Shown here: piece by piece, positions 10,998 to 21,399 of the stretch | Layout: the number at the start of each line of letters is the position of its first letter | Numbering within the stretch: the first letter of the stretch is position 1 | Assembly: GCA_947302355.1 (NCBI GenBank) | Contig: CAMYUU010000003.1 | Location: 38,467 to 102,466, forward strand | Reading direction: 5' to 3' | DNA from: an uncultured Candidatus Saccharibacteria bacterium | GTDB lineage: Bacteria > Patescibacteriota > Saccharimonadia > Saccharimonadales > Saccharimonadaceae | DNA length: 64,000 nt | Translations under genes and position numbers: made by a program | Notes under the pieces: generated by a model | What the model was told of the DNA's origin: nothing | Databases searched by the model: none | Seen by the model: the letters and a program-made list of their open reading frames with translations, nothing else

Positions 10998-11324
10998 ATG
11001 GCAGAAGCCAAGAATAATGAAGGATTAAAAATCCGTATTCGCCTAAAGGCATACGATCACAGAGTGATCGATCAAAGTGCAAAACAAATTGTAGATACGG
11101 CTATCCGTACTGGCGCCACGATTAGTGGGCCAATTCCTCTACCTACTAAGAGGTCTACTTTTACCGTAGTGAAATCACCTCACGTCTACAAGACTGGTGG
11201 TGAATCTTTCGAGATGAAAGTACACAAGCGCTTGATCGATATCCTCAACGCTACACCAAAGACTATCGAGAGCTTGCAAAATCTCTCTTTGCCAGCAGGC
11301 GTAGACGCTGAAATTAAGATGTAA
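10998..11324 (+). CDS. rpsJ: 30S ribosomal protein S10
   Basis: [40 protein letters not shown]. Confidence 0.97.
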   Translation: MAEAKNNEGLKIRIRLKAYDHRVIDQSAKQIVDTAIRTGATISGPIPLPTKRSTFTVVKSPHVYKTGGESFEMKVHKRLIDILNATPKTIESLQNLSLPAGVDAEIKM

Positions 11325-11345
11325 TATACTTCTTAAGCTACGACA

Positions 11346-11371
11346 AAAATCTCCCGTATGGGAGATTTTTT
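11346..11371 (+). terminator. Intrinsic terminator after rpsJ
   Basis: AAAATCTCCCGTATGGGAGATTTTTT. Confidence 0.85.
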
Positions 11372-11386
11372 GATATAATTAAAGCT

Positions 11387-12658
11387 ATGATAGTTGCTAG
11401 ATTTAAGAAGCGTTTTTATTTCGTGGTTGCAGAATATTTCAGACACTTCGCAGATAAAGTATTTAAGAGATGGAATCCTAGAGTAATCGCCGTAACTGGT
11501 TCGGCCGGCAAGACTACAATGCTTAATCTTATCGAGCACGAAATGGGCAAGAAAGCCCACTATTCGCATGATGCGAATTCGGCTTTTGGTATTTCTTTTG
11601 ATTTATTGGGGTTAAAAGGGGTGAGAGGGTCGAAGCTGCGTTGGTTTTGGCTGTTATTCGCAGCACCATTTAAGGGGTTATTTAAGAGGCATAAAGAAAA
11701 GTTTTATGTGGTGGAAATCGATGGCGAACGGCCACATGAAACTGAATTTTTAGCTGAATGGTTGAAACCGGAAGTCACGGTTTGGGTTTCCATCGGAAGG
11801 TCTCATGCCGTACAATTCGAAAAAGAAGTAGAACAAGGTAAATTCAAGAATTTAGATGACGCAATCGCGGCCGAATTTGCTACTTTGCCACAAAACACTT
11901 CAAAGCGAGTATATATCGATGCTGAATCTAAGATTATGAAGGCCGCAGTGAAGGATATAAAGGCAAAGATTATAGGTATTAAAAAATCTGAACTAAAAAA
12001 ATATGTGGTTTATCCAGATTCTACCGATTTTACGTATGGTGACACTACTTTTCACTTCGACCATCCAGAGCCTAAAGACATTGCCTTTAACTTGTTAGTT
12101 TTGCAGGATTTAATGAAGTATCTCAAAATTCCGTTTAAATCAGATTTTACCAATATAAGAATGGCACCAGGCAGATGTTCATATTTTAAAGGTAAAAAAG
12201 GTATAAATATTATTGATAGTAGTTATAATGCTCATCTAATTTCAGTAGCTTCAATTCTGGATATGGTTAAGCGCATGCACGCTGACCATAAATGGCTAAT
12301 TATCGGTGATATAGTTGATCAAGGATCGCTCACGAGCGAAGAGCACACCAAACTAGCTCATCTAATTGCAGATGTTAAGCCGGAGAAAGTCATCTTGGTG
12401 GGTCGCCGCACAAAGAAATACACCGCGCCAGAATTAAAGAAACTTGGCGTATCCGCCGTGGCGACTTTAGATCCACGTAAGGCCCTAGAGTATATCAAAA
12501 AGCATATCACCGGTAAGGAGACATTGGTTTTTAAGGGCAGTCAATATCTTGAGTGGATTATAGAAAAGCTCTTAGCTGACCCAGAAGATGCGAAGAAGCT
12601 ATGTCGTCGCGAAAAGGCCGCCGTGAATCGTCGTAAGAGCTGGGGGCTAGATTCGTGA
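11387..12658 (+). CDS. Mur ligase family protein (MurF-like)
   Basis: VIAVTGSAGKTTMLNLIEHEM; NIIDSSYNAH; WLIIGDIVDQG. Confidence 0.85.
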   Translation: MIVARFKKRFYFVVAEYFRHFADKVFKRWNPRVIAVTGSAGKTTMLNLIEHEMGKKAHYSHDANSAFGISFDLLGLKGVRGSKLRWFWLLFAAPFKGLFKRHKEKFYVVEIDGERPHETEFLAEWLKPEVTVWVSIGRSHAVQFEKEVEQGKFKNLDDAIAAEFATLPQNTSKRVYIDAESKIMKAAVKDIKAKIIGIKKSELKKYVVYPDSTDFTYGDTTFHFDHPEPKDIAFNLLVLQDLMKYLKIPFKSDFTNIRMAPGRCSYFKGKKGINIIDSSYNAHLISVASILDMVKRMHADHKWLIIGDIVDQGSLTSEEHTKLAHLIADVKPEKVILVGRRTKKYTAPELKKLGVSAVATLDPRKALEYIKKHITGKETLVFKGSQYLEWIIEKLLADPEDAKKLCRREKAAVNRRKSWGLDS

Positions 12659-12680
12659 AAAACAAAGGGAAGGGTATAGC

Positions 12681-13361
12681 ATGGTAGATCTTTATATAAT
12701 TCACGGCTGGACTTACACTGTAGAGCCTTGGGCCAAGACGTTAGATATTTTGAAGAAGAATGGCATTAAGGTAAAAATGCTTCATGTTCCTGGTTTGACG
12801 GAAAAATCTACAAAAGAATTTACCATCTATGATTACATGAAGTGGGCTGACCGGGAGATTCCTGATGGCGCAATCGCACTTGGGCATTCGAACGGCGGTA
12901 GAATTCTACTAAACCTTTGCGCCGCAAATCCCGAAAAGCTCAAATACTTAATTCTCCTCGATTCTGCTGGAATATACGAACCTTCAATCAGGAAAAAGGT
13001 CGTGGGTGGTCTAGCTAAGATAGGTAAGCCGCTCAAGAATGTCCCGCTAATAGACAAGGTTTTCCATAGAGTAACTGGTTCTACGGATTATTCAAAAGCC
13101 CCAGCCAATATGAAAGTCACGCTTAGCAATATGCTAGAATCGGATAAAACTCTGGATTTTTCGAAAATCAAGACCAAAACTTTTATCTTGTGGGGCAAAA
13201 AGGATACCACAACTCCACCTCGCCAAGCTACAGCGATGTATGAAAAATTACCGAATGCCGAACTCAAGTTTTATGCTAATTGGACACATGCACCATATAT
13301 CTCTAATCCCGAGGAGTTAGCGCGAGCACTTACCGTTTTAATTAGGAAACTAAAAGCATGA
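12681..13361 (+). CDS. Alpha/beta hydrolase
   Basis: IHGWTYTVEPW; ALGHSNGGRILLNL nucleophile elbow; WGKKDTTTP; NWTHAPY. Confidence 0.87.
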   Translation: MVDLYIIHGWTYTVEPWAKTLDILKKNGIKVKMLHVPGLTEKSTKEFTIYDYMKWADREIPDGAIALGHSNGGRILLNLCAANPEKLKYLILLDSAGIYEPSIRKKVVGGLAKIGKPLKNVPLIDKVFHRVTGSTDYSKAPANMKVTLSNMLESDKTLDFSKIKTKTFILWGKKDTTTPPRQATAMYEKLPNAELKFYANWTHAPYISNPEELARALTVLIRKLKA

Positions 13362-14464
13362 GGCGGCATTACTTTCTAGGTCTAGCAGCTGGTTTTGCGC
13401 GTGACGAGCGCATTGCTCATACTTTCAAAATTGGGCGGAAAGAGGATTTGAAAGAGCTAGAGCGATACCTACTTAGGCGATATGGAGGCGAGAAGGCGAT
13501 ACTGGCTAAGAATGGACGTTCGGCACTAGCGCTAGTTTTAAAGGCATATTTTGATAAAGGCGATAAGATTTTAGTGAACGGATTTACATGCTATGCAGTA
13601 TATGAAGCCGTAAAAGCCGCTAAACTGGAGCCGGTATTTGTAGATATTTCGCTCGATGATTTGAATTTCTCGGAGGAAGCGCTCAAGAAAGTGGCGGATG
13701 AGAAAGTTAAGGGAATAATCGTTCAAAATACTCTAGGAAATCCGGTTGACATCGCTAAAATTGAGAGTTTCGCAGAAGAACGTGGTCTCATCATAATTGA
13801 AGACTTGGCGCATTGTGCAGGAGTTAGATATGCCGACGGGCGAGAAGCCGGTACGGTGGGAGCTGCGGCGGCACTCTCTTTTGGTAAGGATAAATCTATT
13901 GACACGATTTCTGGAGGAGCCGCAGTGCTGCGCTACCCCTATAAAAATCTAATTGAAGCGCCTAAGCTTCGCCCGAAACTATCCGATCATTTGCGAGCTA
14001 GACTTTACCCCACATTTGGCGTAATGTGTCGTGCATTGTCCTACGTTCATCTTGGTGGAGTCTTTATACGCTTACTGGTTAAAGTACACTGGGTAGAGAA
14101 GTCTGCCGACAACGAGTTGGATTTACGCCGACGCCCGAGCAAATTTGAAGCTAGATTGGCTTTGATGCAAATTAAGGGGCTAAGACGAGTCGGTGAAAGG
14201 CCTTTGAGAGATTTTTATTTCGTAGATGATCGTAAAAGAACATTGGAAGAACTGGCCAGAATTGGATATTATTTTGGGGGATTTTGGTATGAAAAGCCAG
14301 TTTCGCCAGAGAGATATTACGATAAAGTCCATTTTCCAGAGAAAGACTGTAAAAATGCAGTTTATGCCTCAGAGCATATTGTAAATGTGCCGAATTACTA
14401 CAAGAAAAAGGATTTAGCGCCCGCACTTAGGGTGATTGAGGAACATAAGGAGGAGACGGTATGA
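13358..14464 (+). CDS. DegT/DnrJ/EryC1/StrS-type PLP aminotransferase-like protein
   Basis: AILAKNGRSALALVLKAY; IEDLAHCAG; ALSFGKDKSIDTISGGAAV. Confidence 0.75.
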   Translation: MRRHYFLGLAAGFARDERIAHTFKIGRKEDLKELERYLLRRYGGEKAILAKNGRSALALVLKAYFDKGDKILVNGFTCYAVYEAVKAAKLEPVFVDISLDDLNFSEEALKKVADEKVKGIIVQNTLGNPVDIAKIESFAEERGLIIIEDLAHCAGVRYADGREAGTVGAAAALSFGKDKSIDTISGGAAVLRYPYKNLIEAPKLRPKLSDHLRARLYPTFGVMCRALSYVHLGGVFIRLLVKVHWVEKSADNELDLRRRPSKFEARLALMQIKGLRRVGERPLRDFYFVDDRKRTLEELARIGYYFGGFWYEKPVSPERYYDKVHFPEKDCKNAVYASEHIVNVPNYYKKKDLAPALRVIEEHKEETV

Positions 14465-15435
14465 ACTGGACAGAAATAGTCAAAAAATATCCAGAGGCAA
14501 ATTTCCTACAATCCCCGTCTTACGGTAAAATGAACGAGCTACTAGGGAACAAAGTAATAGTGGAGGACTTTGCCGGAAAGGGATATGCTTTAATGGTGGT
14601 GCGAGCAGCTAAAAGAGGCAAATATCTAGAGATACCTTGCGGGCCATTGACTGATTGGCAAGATTCTAAAAGTCTAAAGACAATTTTTGCCAGAATCCAG
14701 CAGATTGCAGAGCAAGAAAAATGCGTTTTCGTAAGAATTCGACCTCAATTAATCGCCACACCAGAGAATCTAGCAATTTTGAGTAACCTTGGTCTCAAAA
14801 AATCACCTATGCATTTGGCAGCTGAGCACACAGTGATGATTGATCTGAATAAAACCGAGGAAGAACTACTGGCGGATATGCGACGTCAAACCAGATACGA
14901 AGTACGCCGAGCCGAGAAGCTAGGTATAAAGGTAATAACCGATAATTCTGAAGAGGTATTTAAAGAATTTCACAAGGTACAAGCCGATACGGCCAAGAGG
15001 CAAAACTTTGTTCCGCCGAATTTAAAAACTTTACTCGCGGAAAAAGAGGCTTTTACTGAAAATGCCACAATTTACGTGGCGAAAACAGCCGAAGGGGAGA
15101 AAATTGCTTATGGCCTGATTATTCACGATGGCAAAGAAGGAGATTACTATGAGGCCGCCTCTACGCCGCTAAATCGCAAAATGCCGGGGGCTTATGCGCT
15201 CCTATGGCAAGCAATGCGAGACCTGAAAAAACAGGGATATGCTAGATTTAATCTTTGGGGAATTGCGCCAGCTGGGCAGCCTAATCATCGCTATGCTGGC
15301 GTTACTACCTTTAAAACTGGGTTTGGTGGCGAGGTGATAGAATATGTACCGGCACATGATTTAGTAATCTCCAAGATTGGATATTTGAAAGATTTAATCG
15401 TGGAGACTACGCGCAAAAAACGGAGACACCTATGA
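14461..15435 (+). CDS. FemAB/FemX-family peptidyltransferase (copy 1)
   Basis: NFLQSPSYGKMNELLG; GPLTDW; NLWGIAPAGQPNHRYAGVTTFKTGFGGE. Confidence 0.88.
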   Translation: MNWTEIVKKYPEANFLQSPSYGKMNELLGNKVIVEDFAGKGYALMVVRAAKRGKYLEIPCGPLTDWQDSKSLKTIFARIQQIAEQEKCVFVRIRPQLIATPENLAILSNLGLKKSPMHLAAEHTVMIDLNKTEEELLADMRRQTRYEVRRAEKLGIKVITDNSEEVFKEFHKVQADTAKRQNFVPPNLKTLLAEKEAFTENATIYVAKTAEGEKIAYGLIIHDGKEGDYYEAASTPLNRKMPGAYALLWQAMRDLKKQGYARFNLWGIAPAGQPNHRYAGVTTFKTGFGGEVIEYVPAHDLVISKIGYLKDLIVETTRKKRRHL

Positions 15436-16451
15436 AAATTGTAGATATAACAGACAAAAAAGAATGGGATAAATTCGTAACTGGTCGCAAAGAAGCAAAC
15501 TTCTTGCAGTCTTGGGATTTTTACGAATTTCATAAGGCGCGTGGAAAGAAAGTCGTGAGGAGGGGAGTACTAGATAAGTCTGGCAAAATTATTGGAGTAT
15601 ATGCAGGCGTAGTGGAGACAGCACGTCGCGGTACTTACCTAGCAATTGCTGGAGGTCCGCTAATTGATTTTAACGACAGCAAGACAACATCTGCCGTATT
15701 TGATGATATCCGCGAGCAGGGGAAGGTGCTAAACTGCGTATTTGTGAGAGTGCGGCCGCAGGAGCCATTATCAGATAGAATATTAAAGTTGCTTTCTAAA
15801 TATGGGCTAAAGCCGGCACCAATGTATTTGTCCGTAGAATATGCTGGGGTCTTGGATCTCAAGAAGACGGAAGATGAGATTCTGGCTGGCGCTTCACAAG
15901 GATTCCGACGTAAAATGCGTAAAGCAATGAAAAACGACATAGAAATCACGGCTGATACAGACGATGCTTCCATTAAAGAATTTTGTCGGCTCGAAGAATT
16001 ACATGCAAAAAGGCAAAAATACGTGGCATTTTCTTCGTCATTTTTAACCAAACAGTTTGAAGCGTTCAGGAAAGGTGGCGAAGTACTAATATATACAGCG
16101 AAAAAGGACGGCGAAACCTTGGCGCAGAATTTTATGATTTTTTATGGGCCTGAAGCTAGCTATCATTACGGAGTATCATCGATGCTCGGTACAAAGTATT
16201 CAGCTGCGCCATTACTACACCTGAAAGCCATGGAGGAAGCCAGAAAGCGAGGCTGCATTAGGTACAATCTGTGGGGAATCGTAGAACCTGACGATACATC
16301 GCATAGATTTTATGGAGTTTCAGAATTTAAGCGCTCTTTCGGCTGTGAAGAGTTAAAATACACGCCGGCGCATGATATGATTTTGAATCCGCTAAAGTAT
16401 CGTATTACTAAAGCCGTAGAAACCGCGCGTAAAAAAATACGTCACGTTTAA
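15432..16451 (+). CDS. FemAB/FemX-family peptidyltransferase (copy 2)
   Basis: NFLQSWDFYEFHKARGKKV; GGPLIDF; YNLWGIVEPDDTSHRFYGVSEFKRSFG. Confidence 0.88.
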   Translation: MKIVDITDKKEWDKFVTGRKEANFLQSWDFYEFHKARGKKVVRRGVLDKSGKIIGVYAGVVETARRGTYLAIAGGPLIDFNDSKTTSAVFDDIREQGKVLNCVFVRVRPQEPLSDRILKLLSKYGLKPAPMYLSVEYAGVLDLKKTEDEILAGASQGFRRKMRKAMKNDIEITADTDDASIKEFCRLEELHAKRQKYVAFSSSFLTKQFEAFRKGGEVLIYTAKKDGETLAQNFMIFYGPEASYHYGVSSMLGTKYSAAPLLHLKAMEEARKRGCIRYNLWGIVEPDDTSHRFYGVSEFKRSFGCEELKYTPAHDMILNPLKYRITKAVETARKKIRHV

Positions 16452-16491
16452 TTTGTATGCTATAATTAGCATAAGTAATATAAGGATTTTT

Positions 16492-17109
16492 ATGGCAAAA
16501 CTCAATCGTAAATTTATTGATAAACACTGGTTAGTATTCTTGGTCAGAGGAGCCCTTGCTGCAGCGTTTGGTTGCTTCGCTTTGTTTGGTGGTATGGGAA
16601 GCATCGAAAATGCAATCGCCACAATTAGTGTTTTCTTGCTTTTAATCGGTATCATAGATGCAGTGGGAGCCCTTTATGGCTCTACCAAAAAACATGGCTG
16701 GATTAACTCTATTATAGATGCCCTAGTGGACGTGATTGCTGCAGTTTGTTTATTATTCTTTGCTAAGGATTCATTAGCATATGGCGTGATCATTATATCG
16801 GTCTATACTATTGTTTCGGGCGTCATTGATATCTTCCACGGTTTTCTTTCTACAGTGGATCCTACCGACCGATTTATCCGCATCGTTGCGGGCGTATCCG
16901 GCTGCGTAATTGGCGCGGTCATCCTAAATGCGGGTGATTTCGAAATCACTACCTTCATTAGGTTCTTCGGTACTTATATGCTCATCGTTGGAGTTACTAG
17001 CTTGATTTATGGTTCACACAATTACTCTCAGGAAAAGGAAGACAAAATTGCGCGCAAAGAAGCGCGTAAGCTGGCCGCGAAAAAGCGAAGTAGAGGGTCA
17101 AAAAAATAA
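16492..17109 (+). CDS. HdeD/DUF308-like membrane protein (start at internal ATG)
   Basis: Multiple TM helices; LVFLVRGALAAAFGCFALF; lysine-rich C-terminus. Confidence 0.75.
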   Translation: MAKLNRKFIDKHWLVFLVRGALAAAFGCFALFGGMGSIENAIATISVFLLLIGIIDAVGALYGSTKKHGWINSIIDALVDVIAAVCLLFFAKDSLAYGVIIISVYTIVSGVIDIFHGFLSTVDPTDRFIRIVAGVSGCVIGAVILNAGDFEITTFIRFFGTYMLIVGVTSLIYGSHNYSQEKEDKIARKEARKLAAKKRSRGSKK

Positions 17110-17128
17110 TATTTTCGCGGACTCGTGA

Positions 17129-17134
17129 TATAAT
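17129..17134 (+). promoter_or_regulatory. -10 element for the metK leader
   Basis: TATAAT about 15 nt before the riboswitch P1 5' strand. Confidence 0.65.
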
Positions 17135-17148
17135 CGTTATACAATATT

Positions 17149-17240
17149 AATATCAAGAAGAGACGAGGGAACGGCCCTATGACTCTCTGCCAACCTGCCG
17201 CGTGGCAAGGTGGTAATTCCGACCAGAAAGGAAAGATATG
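17149..17240 (+). ncRNA. SAM-I-type (S-box clan) riboswitch in the metK leader; P1 overlaps the metK start codon
   Basis: ATCAAGAagAGacGAGGGAacGGCCCTATGActctctGCCAACCTGCCgcgtGGCAAGGTGGTAATTCC resembles the S-box core. ATATC (17150-17154) pairs with GATAT (17235-17239). Confidence 0.88.
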
Positions 17241-18203
17241 TTCTACAGAACAGCGGAGAGCGTTTCTCCAAAACACCCAGATAAACTATGTGACCAAATT
17301 AGCGACGCAATATTAGATGCGTATCTAGAAAAAGATCCAGATGCTAGGGTGGCCGCTGAGACTTGCGGCGGGCACGGAGTCGTATTCGTTACTGGCGAAA
17401 TAACTTCTACGGCGGACGACGTTGATGTAGTAGAAATTGTTAAGCGCTTGGCCGGTGAAGATACCGAGGTACACACTAAAATCGTTAAGCAATCACCAGA
17501 AATCGCTCAAGGCGTAGACACTGGCGGAGCTGGCGACCAAGGGATCATGATTGGCTACGCCTGCGACGAAACAGAAGAACTTTTGCCTCGCGAGGTAGTT
17601 TTATCACGCCGCCTAAATCAGTATATTTATGATAAACACCCATACGATGGTAAAACTCAAATCACCATCGCGCCAGACGATACCATTGATTCTATCGTGG
17701 CCAGTTTTCAAAATGTACCAAAAGAAGAACTAGAAAAACTAGTACGCGAGTTTATCGAAAAAGAGGGTTTAACCGGACGCTTAGAGCTCCACATGAACCC
17801 AGCTGGCGACTGGAACCAGGGTGGTTTTGATGCCGATACTGGACTTACCGGGCGCAAATTAATCGTAGATAACTATGGCCCACGTATTGCCATTGGTGGT
17901 GGTTGCTATTCTGGAAAAGACCCATCCAAGGTAGATCGTTCTGCGGCTTACATGGCGCGCAAAATCGCTGTAGATTACTTAAGAAAGCGCAAAGCCCACG
18001 AAGTATTAGTGCGCCTAGCCTACGCCATTGGCAAAGCCGAGCCACTAGAAAAAACCGTAATTATAGATGGCAAACCAGAAGAAATCGAAGGTTATGACTT
18101 AACTCCACGCGGAATCATTAAATTCTTAGATTTAAAACGCCCAATCTACGAACAAACCGCTAGATACGGCCATTACGGCGAAGGTTTTGACTGGGATAAA
18201 TAA
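17238..18203 (+). CDS. metK: S-adenosylmethionine synthetase (short form, 321 aa)
   Basis: SVSPKHPDKLCDQISDAILDAYL; GAGDQGIMIGYACDET; GGGCYSGKDPSKVDRSAAYMAR. Confidence 0.95.
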   Translation: MFYRTAESVSPKHPDKLCDQISDAILDAYLEKDPDARVAAETCGGHGVVFVTGEITSTADDVDVVEIVKRLAGEDTEVHTKIVKQSPEIAQGVDTGGAGDQGIMIGYACDETEELLPREVVLSRRLNQYIYDKHPYDGKTQITIAPDDTIDSIVASFQNVPKEELEKLVREFIEKEGLTGRLELHMNPAGDWNQGGFDADTGLTGRKLIVDNYGPRIAIGGGCYSGKDPSKVDRSAAYMARKIAVDYLRKRKAHEVLVRLAYAIGKAEPLEKTVIIDGKPEEIEGYDLTPRGIIKFLDLKRPIYEQTARYGHYGEGFDWDK

Positions 18204-18261
18204 CCTTCTGTAATTGCAAATTATTCTTTACATCGCTAGATGTTTCATATATAATAAGCTT

Positions 18262-20033
18262 ATGTTAAAGGCTTTATTATATATGTTGCTAGCTTTATCT
18301 AGCTTTACTTCGCTATCCTACTTAGCTTTAATTTCTCCCCATACTTCCGCCGACACTACCACGGTAGAAGCCAGCGTCTCCGTCCCAGTATCGTGTTCTC
18401 TTTCTGGTACTGGTACAAATTCTCATAATGCAGATGTAGCAAACGGTACTTATCAAACAATATAGGCACCACTACCCTAAAAGCCTTTTGTAATGATAAT
18501 GAAGGCTTTGCAATCTATGCCGTAGGCTTTACTGGAGATCAATATATAGGAGAAGACCATACTAAACTAATTGGCGCATCAAACGGAGGAAAGATTACTT
18601 CTGGTACAGCTACGTCAGGGAGCACATCTAACTGGGCCATGAAGCTAAATACAGTATCTAGCCCTACTCCAACCTACCCTATTACTCTAGATAATGGCTT
18701 CGGGAGCTACAGCACTGTACCAGATACATACACCAAAGTAGCTCATAGAGATTCTGGTACTGACGTAGGCACCAATGCGGAGGGCTCAACTCTAACAACG
18801 ACTTATGCTGCCTTTATGTCTAGCACTCAGGCTGCCGATACTTATACTGGTAAAGTAAAGTATACATTAGTGCATCCAGCAAGTGAAGAACCATTACAAC
18901 CTCAACCAGCGAGTCCTGGTAAAATCGTCTACCATAAGAACGCATCCGATGCAATTGGTACTATGGCAGACCAATCTGCAGGAAATAATGCAAGCGTAAA
19001 TCTATACCCATCCAACTTTAGTAGGCAAGGCTACGGCTTTGCTGGCTGGAGTACTACATTTGATTATTCAGACGAAAATGGCTTATATGGCCCAATGGAA
19101 ACCATTACTACTCCAAGTGACGTATCCACTAACGGACTATCACTCTATGCTATCTGGGTTAAATCAGCTGGTAACTTACAAGACTGGAACGGTTGCTCTA
19201 CTATGAACCAAGGTGACGTCACCGCCTTAACTGATACCCGAGATAATGACACCTATGCCGTAGCCAAACTCGCTGATGGTAAATGCTGGATGATTGAGAA
19301 CTTAAGGCTAGATAATACTAATTCAGATAATTCTACTGGAGCACTTGCACAAGGCTATAATTCTAGCTTCATTGGTCTAGCCGAACCAGAAGCTCCATGG
19401 GCGGATAATAGTACCGATGCTAACTCGCTTTACACTACCGAAACTGGAGTATCCGGTAAACAAACCATATCAGGTAGCGACATTGGCTACCGCTTCCCTC
19501 GCTACAATAATCAAAACACGAGCTCTAGAGCTGACACTACCACTAATAGCACCAATATCTACAGCTACGGAAACTATTACACCTGGCCTGCAGCTATTGC
19601 AGATACTACAGCACGCAACACTGGCAACCAATCCGTAGAAAACACTTCCATCTGTCCTAAAGGTTGGCATCTACCAAAGGGTGGTAACAAGTCTAATGAA
19701 TCAAATAACGAATTCTGGTCACTTATCGTAACCGGTCTGAATAATGGCACTAATCCAGCCAACTATGAAAAATCTACCCAGCCATACTATACAGGTAATC
19801 CAGAAGGTAACGACGTCTCTAAATTAGTAAGAGCTTATCCTAATAACTTCGTCTATTCCGGCTACGTCGGCAGTGGCTCGGTGAGCAATCGCGGTAGCTA
19901 CGGCTACTACTGGTCGTCTACGGCGCGCTCGTCCCTCAACGCCTACGACCTGTACTTCAGCAGTAGCGTCGTCGGCCCAGGTACGGGCAGCAGCATCAAG
20001 TACTACGGGGGGACTATCCGCTGCGTTCGGTAG
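18262..20033 (+). pseudogene. Secreted repeat/lectin-like surface protein with a DGR-like variable C-terminus; reading frame broken by an apparent 1-nt deletion near 18455-18465
   Basis: ORFs 18214-18465 and 18639-20033 are collinear with the intact paralog 54584-56446. GGTACTTATCAAACAATATAGG vs GGTACTTATGAAGACGATATAGG in the paralog (one base shorter). Confidence 0.75.
19851..20030 (+). other. Candidate DGR variable region (VR1)
   Basis: Aligns codon by codon with VR2 (54590-54800, minus). About 16 differing codons keep a third-position C and differ at positions 1 and/or 2. Confidence 0.65.
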
Positions 20034-20373
20034 TGCCACTAGTCTCTGTTTGTGTTGTTCAGAGCCCTAGGAATATTAGGGCACACCACAATCATCAAAG
20101 CATTAGTTCTTACACTTTACCACAACCACAATCAAATAGTTGAATAATTTCTAAATCCATGCTACTAAGAATCCAGAAATAGGGTTGGTGAGTTTTTAAA
20201 AACGTGGTTAGGAGAAAGGAGGGCTATGGAGGTCGTAAACTAAAAATTACTCCTGCTAAGAAGCAGAAGTAATTCCAAACCTTAATTGATTCTATCATAC
20301 ACAAGTGTAAAAATCAACTCTATTTCTATTTTAGTACATATATTATAATAAGTAAAGGAAAGGTAATACTATT

Positions 20374-21399
20374 ATGGCAAAAAAAGATGCGGTGGCAGAA
20401 AAGAAAAACTCTAACGACGGAAAAAGCGAGGCCTTGAAGCTCGCAATAGCACAAATTACGAAACAGTTTGGCGATGGTTCAATCATGAAGCTTGGTGACA
20501 CGCCAAAGATGGATGTAGCATTGCTTCCTTCTGGGTCACTTTCGCTAGATTTAGCGCTCGGTGGTGGCTGGCCAAAGGGAAGAATCATAGAAATTTACGG
20601 CCCAGAATCTTCAGGTAAGACTACTTTGGCTCTGCATGCGATTGCAGAAATCCAGAAACAAGGTGGTCAGGCGGCGTTTATTGATGCTGAGCATGCCTTG
20701 GACCCAGCTTACGCTAAAAAAATCGGCGTAGATACTGCTAATCTATTAATCAGTCAGCCAGACAATGGTGAACAAGCCCTGGAAATTTGCGAAACATTAG
20801 TGCGCTCTAATGCCGTAGATTTAATCGTGGTAGACTCGGTGGCAGCTTTAGTACCCCAAGCAGAAATTGATGGCGACATGGGTGATGCACAAATGGGTCT
20901 CCAAGCCAGACTGATGAGCCAAGCCATGCGTAAACTCACTGGTATTATTTCTAAATCCAAAGCCACAGTCATTTTTATTAACCAAATTAGGATGAAGATT
21001 GGTGTAATGTTTGGTAATCCCGAAACCACAACCGGCGGCAACGCTCTTAAGTTTTACGCCTCAGTTCGCGTAGATATTCGTAGAATCGGGCAAATCAAAG
21101 ACGGTGATAATATCTCTGGCAACCGTACCAAGGTAAAGATTGTAAAGAATAAGATTGCGGCACCTTTCCGTACGGCAGAGTTCGATATCATGTATAATGA
21201 GGGCATTTCAAAGCCCGGTGATGTGCTGGATCTTGGTGTGCAATATGGAATTCTGGAAAAGTCTGGCGCCTTTATTAAATATAACGGCGAAACGCTTGGA
21301 CAGGGACGCGAAGCCGTAAAGAAGTTATTCCGTGAGAAACCAGAACTAATGACCGAGATTGAAGAAAAGGTTCGCGAGAAGGCTAAAATTGAAGAATAA
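20374..21399 (+). CDS. recA: Recombinase A
   Basis: [43 protein letters not shown]. Confidence 0.98.
   Translation: MAKKDAVAEKKNSNDGKSEALKLAIAQITKQFGDGSIMKLGDTPKMDVALLPSGSLSLDLALGGGWPKGRIIEIYGPESSGKTTLALHAIAEIQKQGGQAAFIDAEHALDPAYAKKIGVDTANLLISQPDNGEQALEICETLVRSNAVDLIVVDSVAALVPQAEIDGDMGDAQMGLQARLMSQAMRKLTGIISKSKATVIFINQIRMKIGVMFGNPETTTGGNALKFYASVRVDIRRIGQIKDGDNISGNRTKVKIVKNKIAAPFRTAEFDIMYNEGISKPGDVLDLGVQYGILEKSGAFIKYNGETLGQGREAVKKLFREKPELMTEIEEKVREKAKIEE

Noticed and set aside
17238-18203. MetK of only 321 aa as a truncated gene
   Set aside because: Catalytic motifs are present and there is a clean stop; more likely a compact lineage form than a pseudogene.
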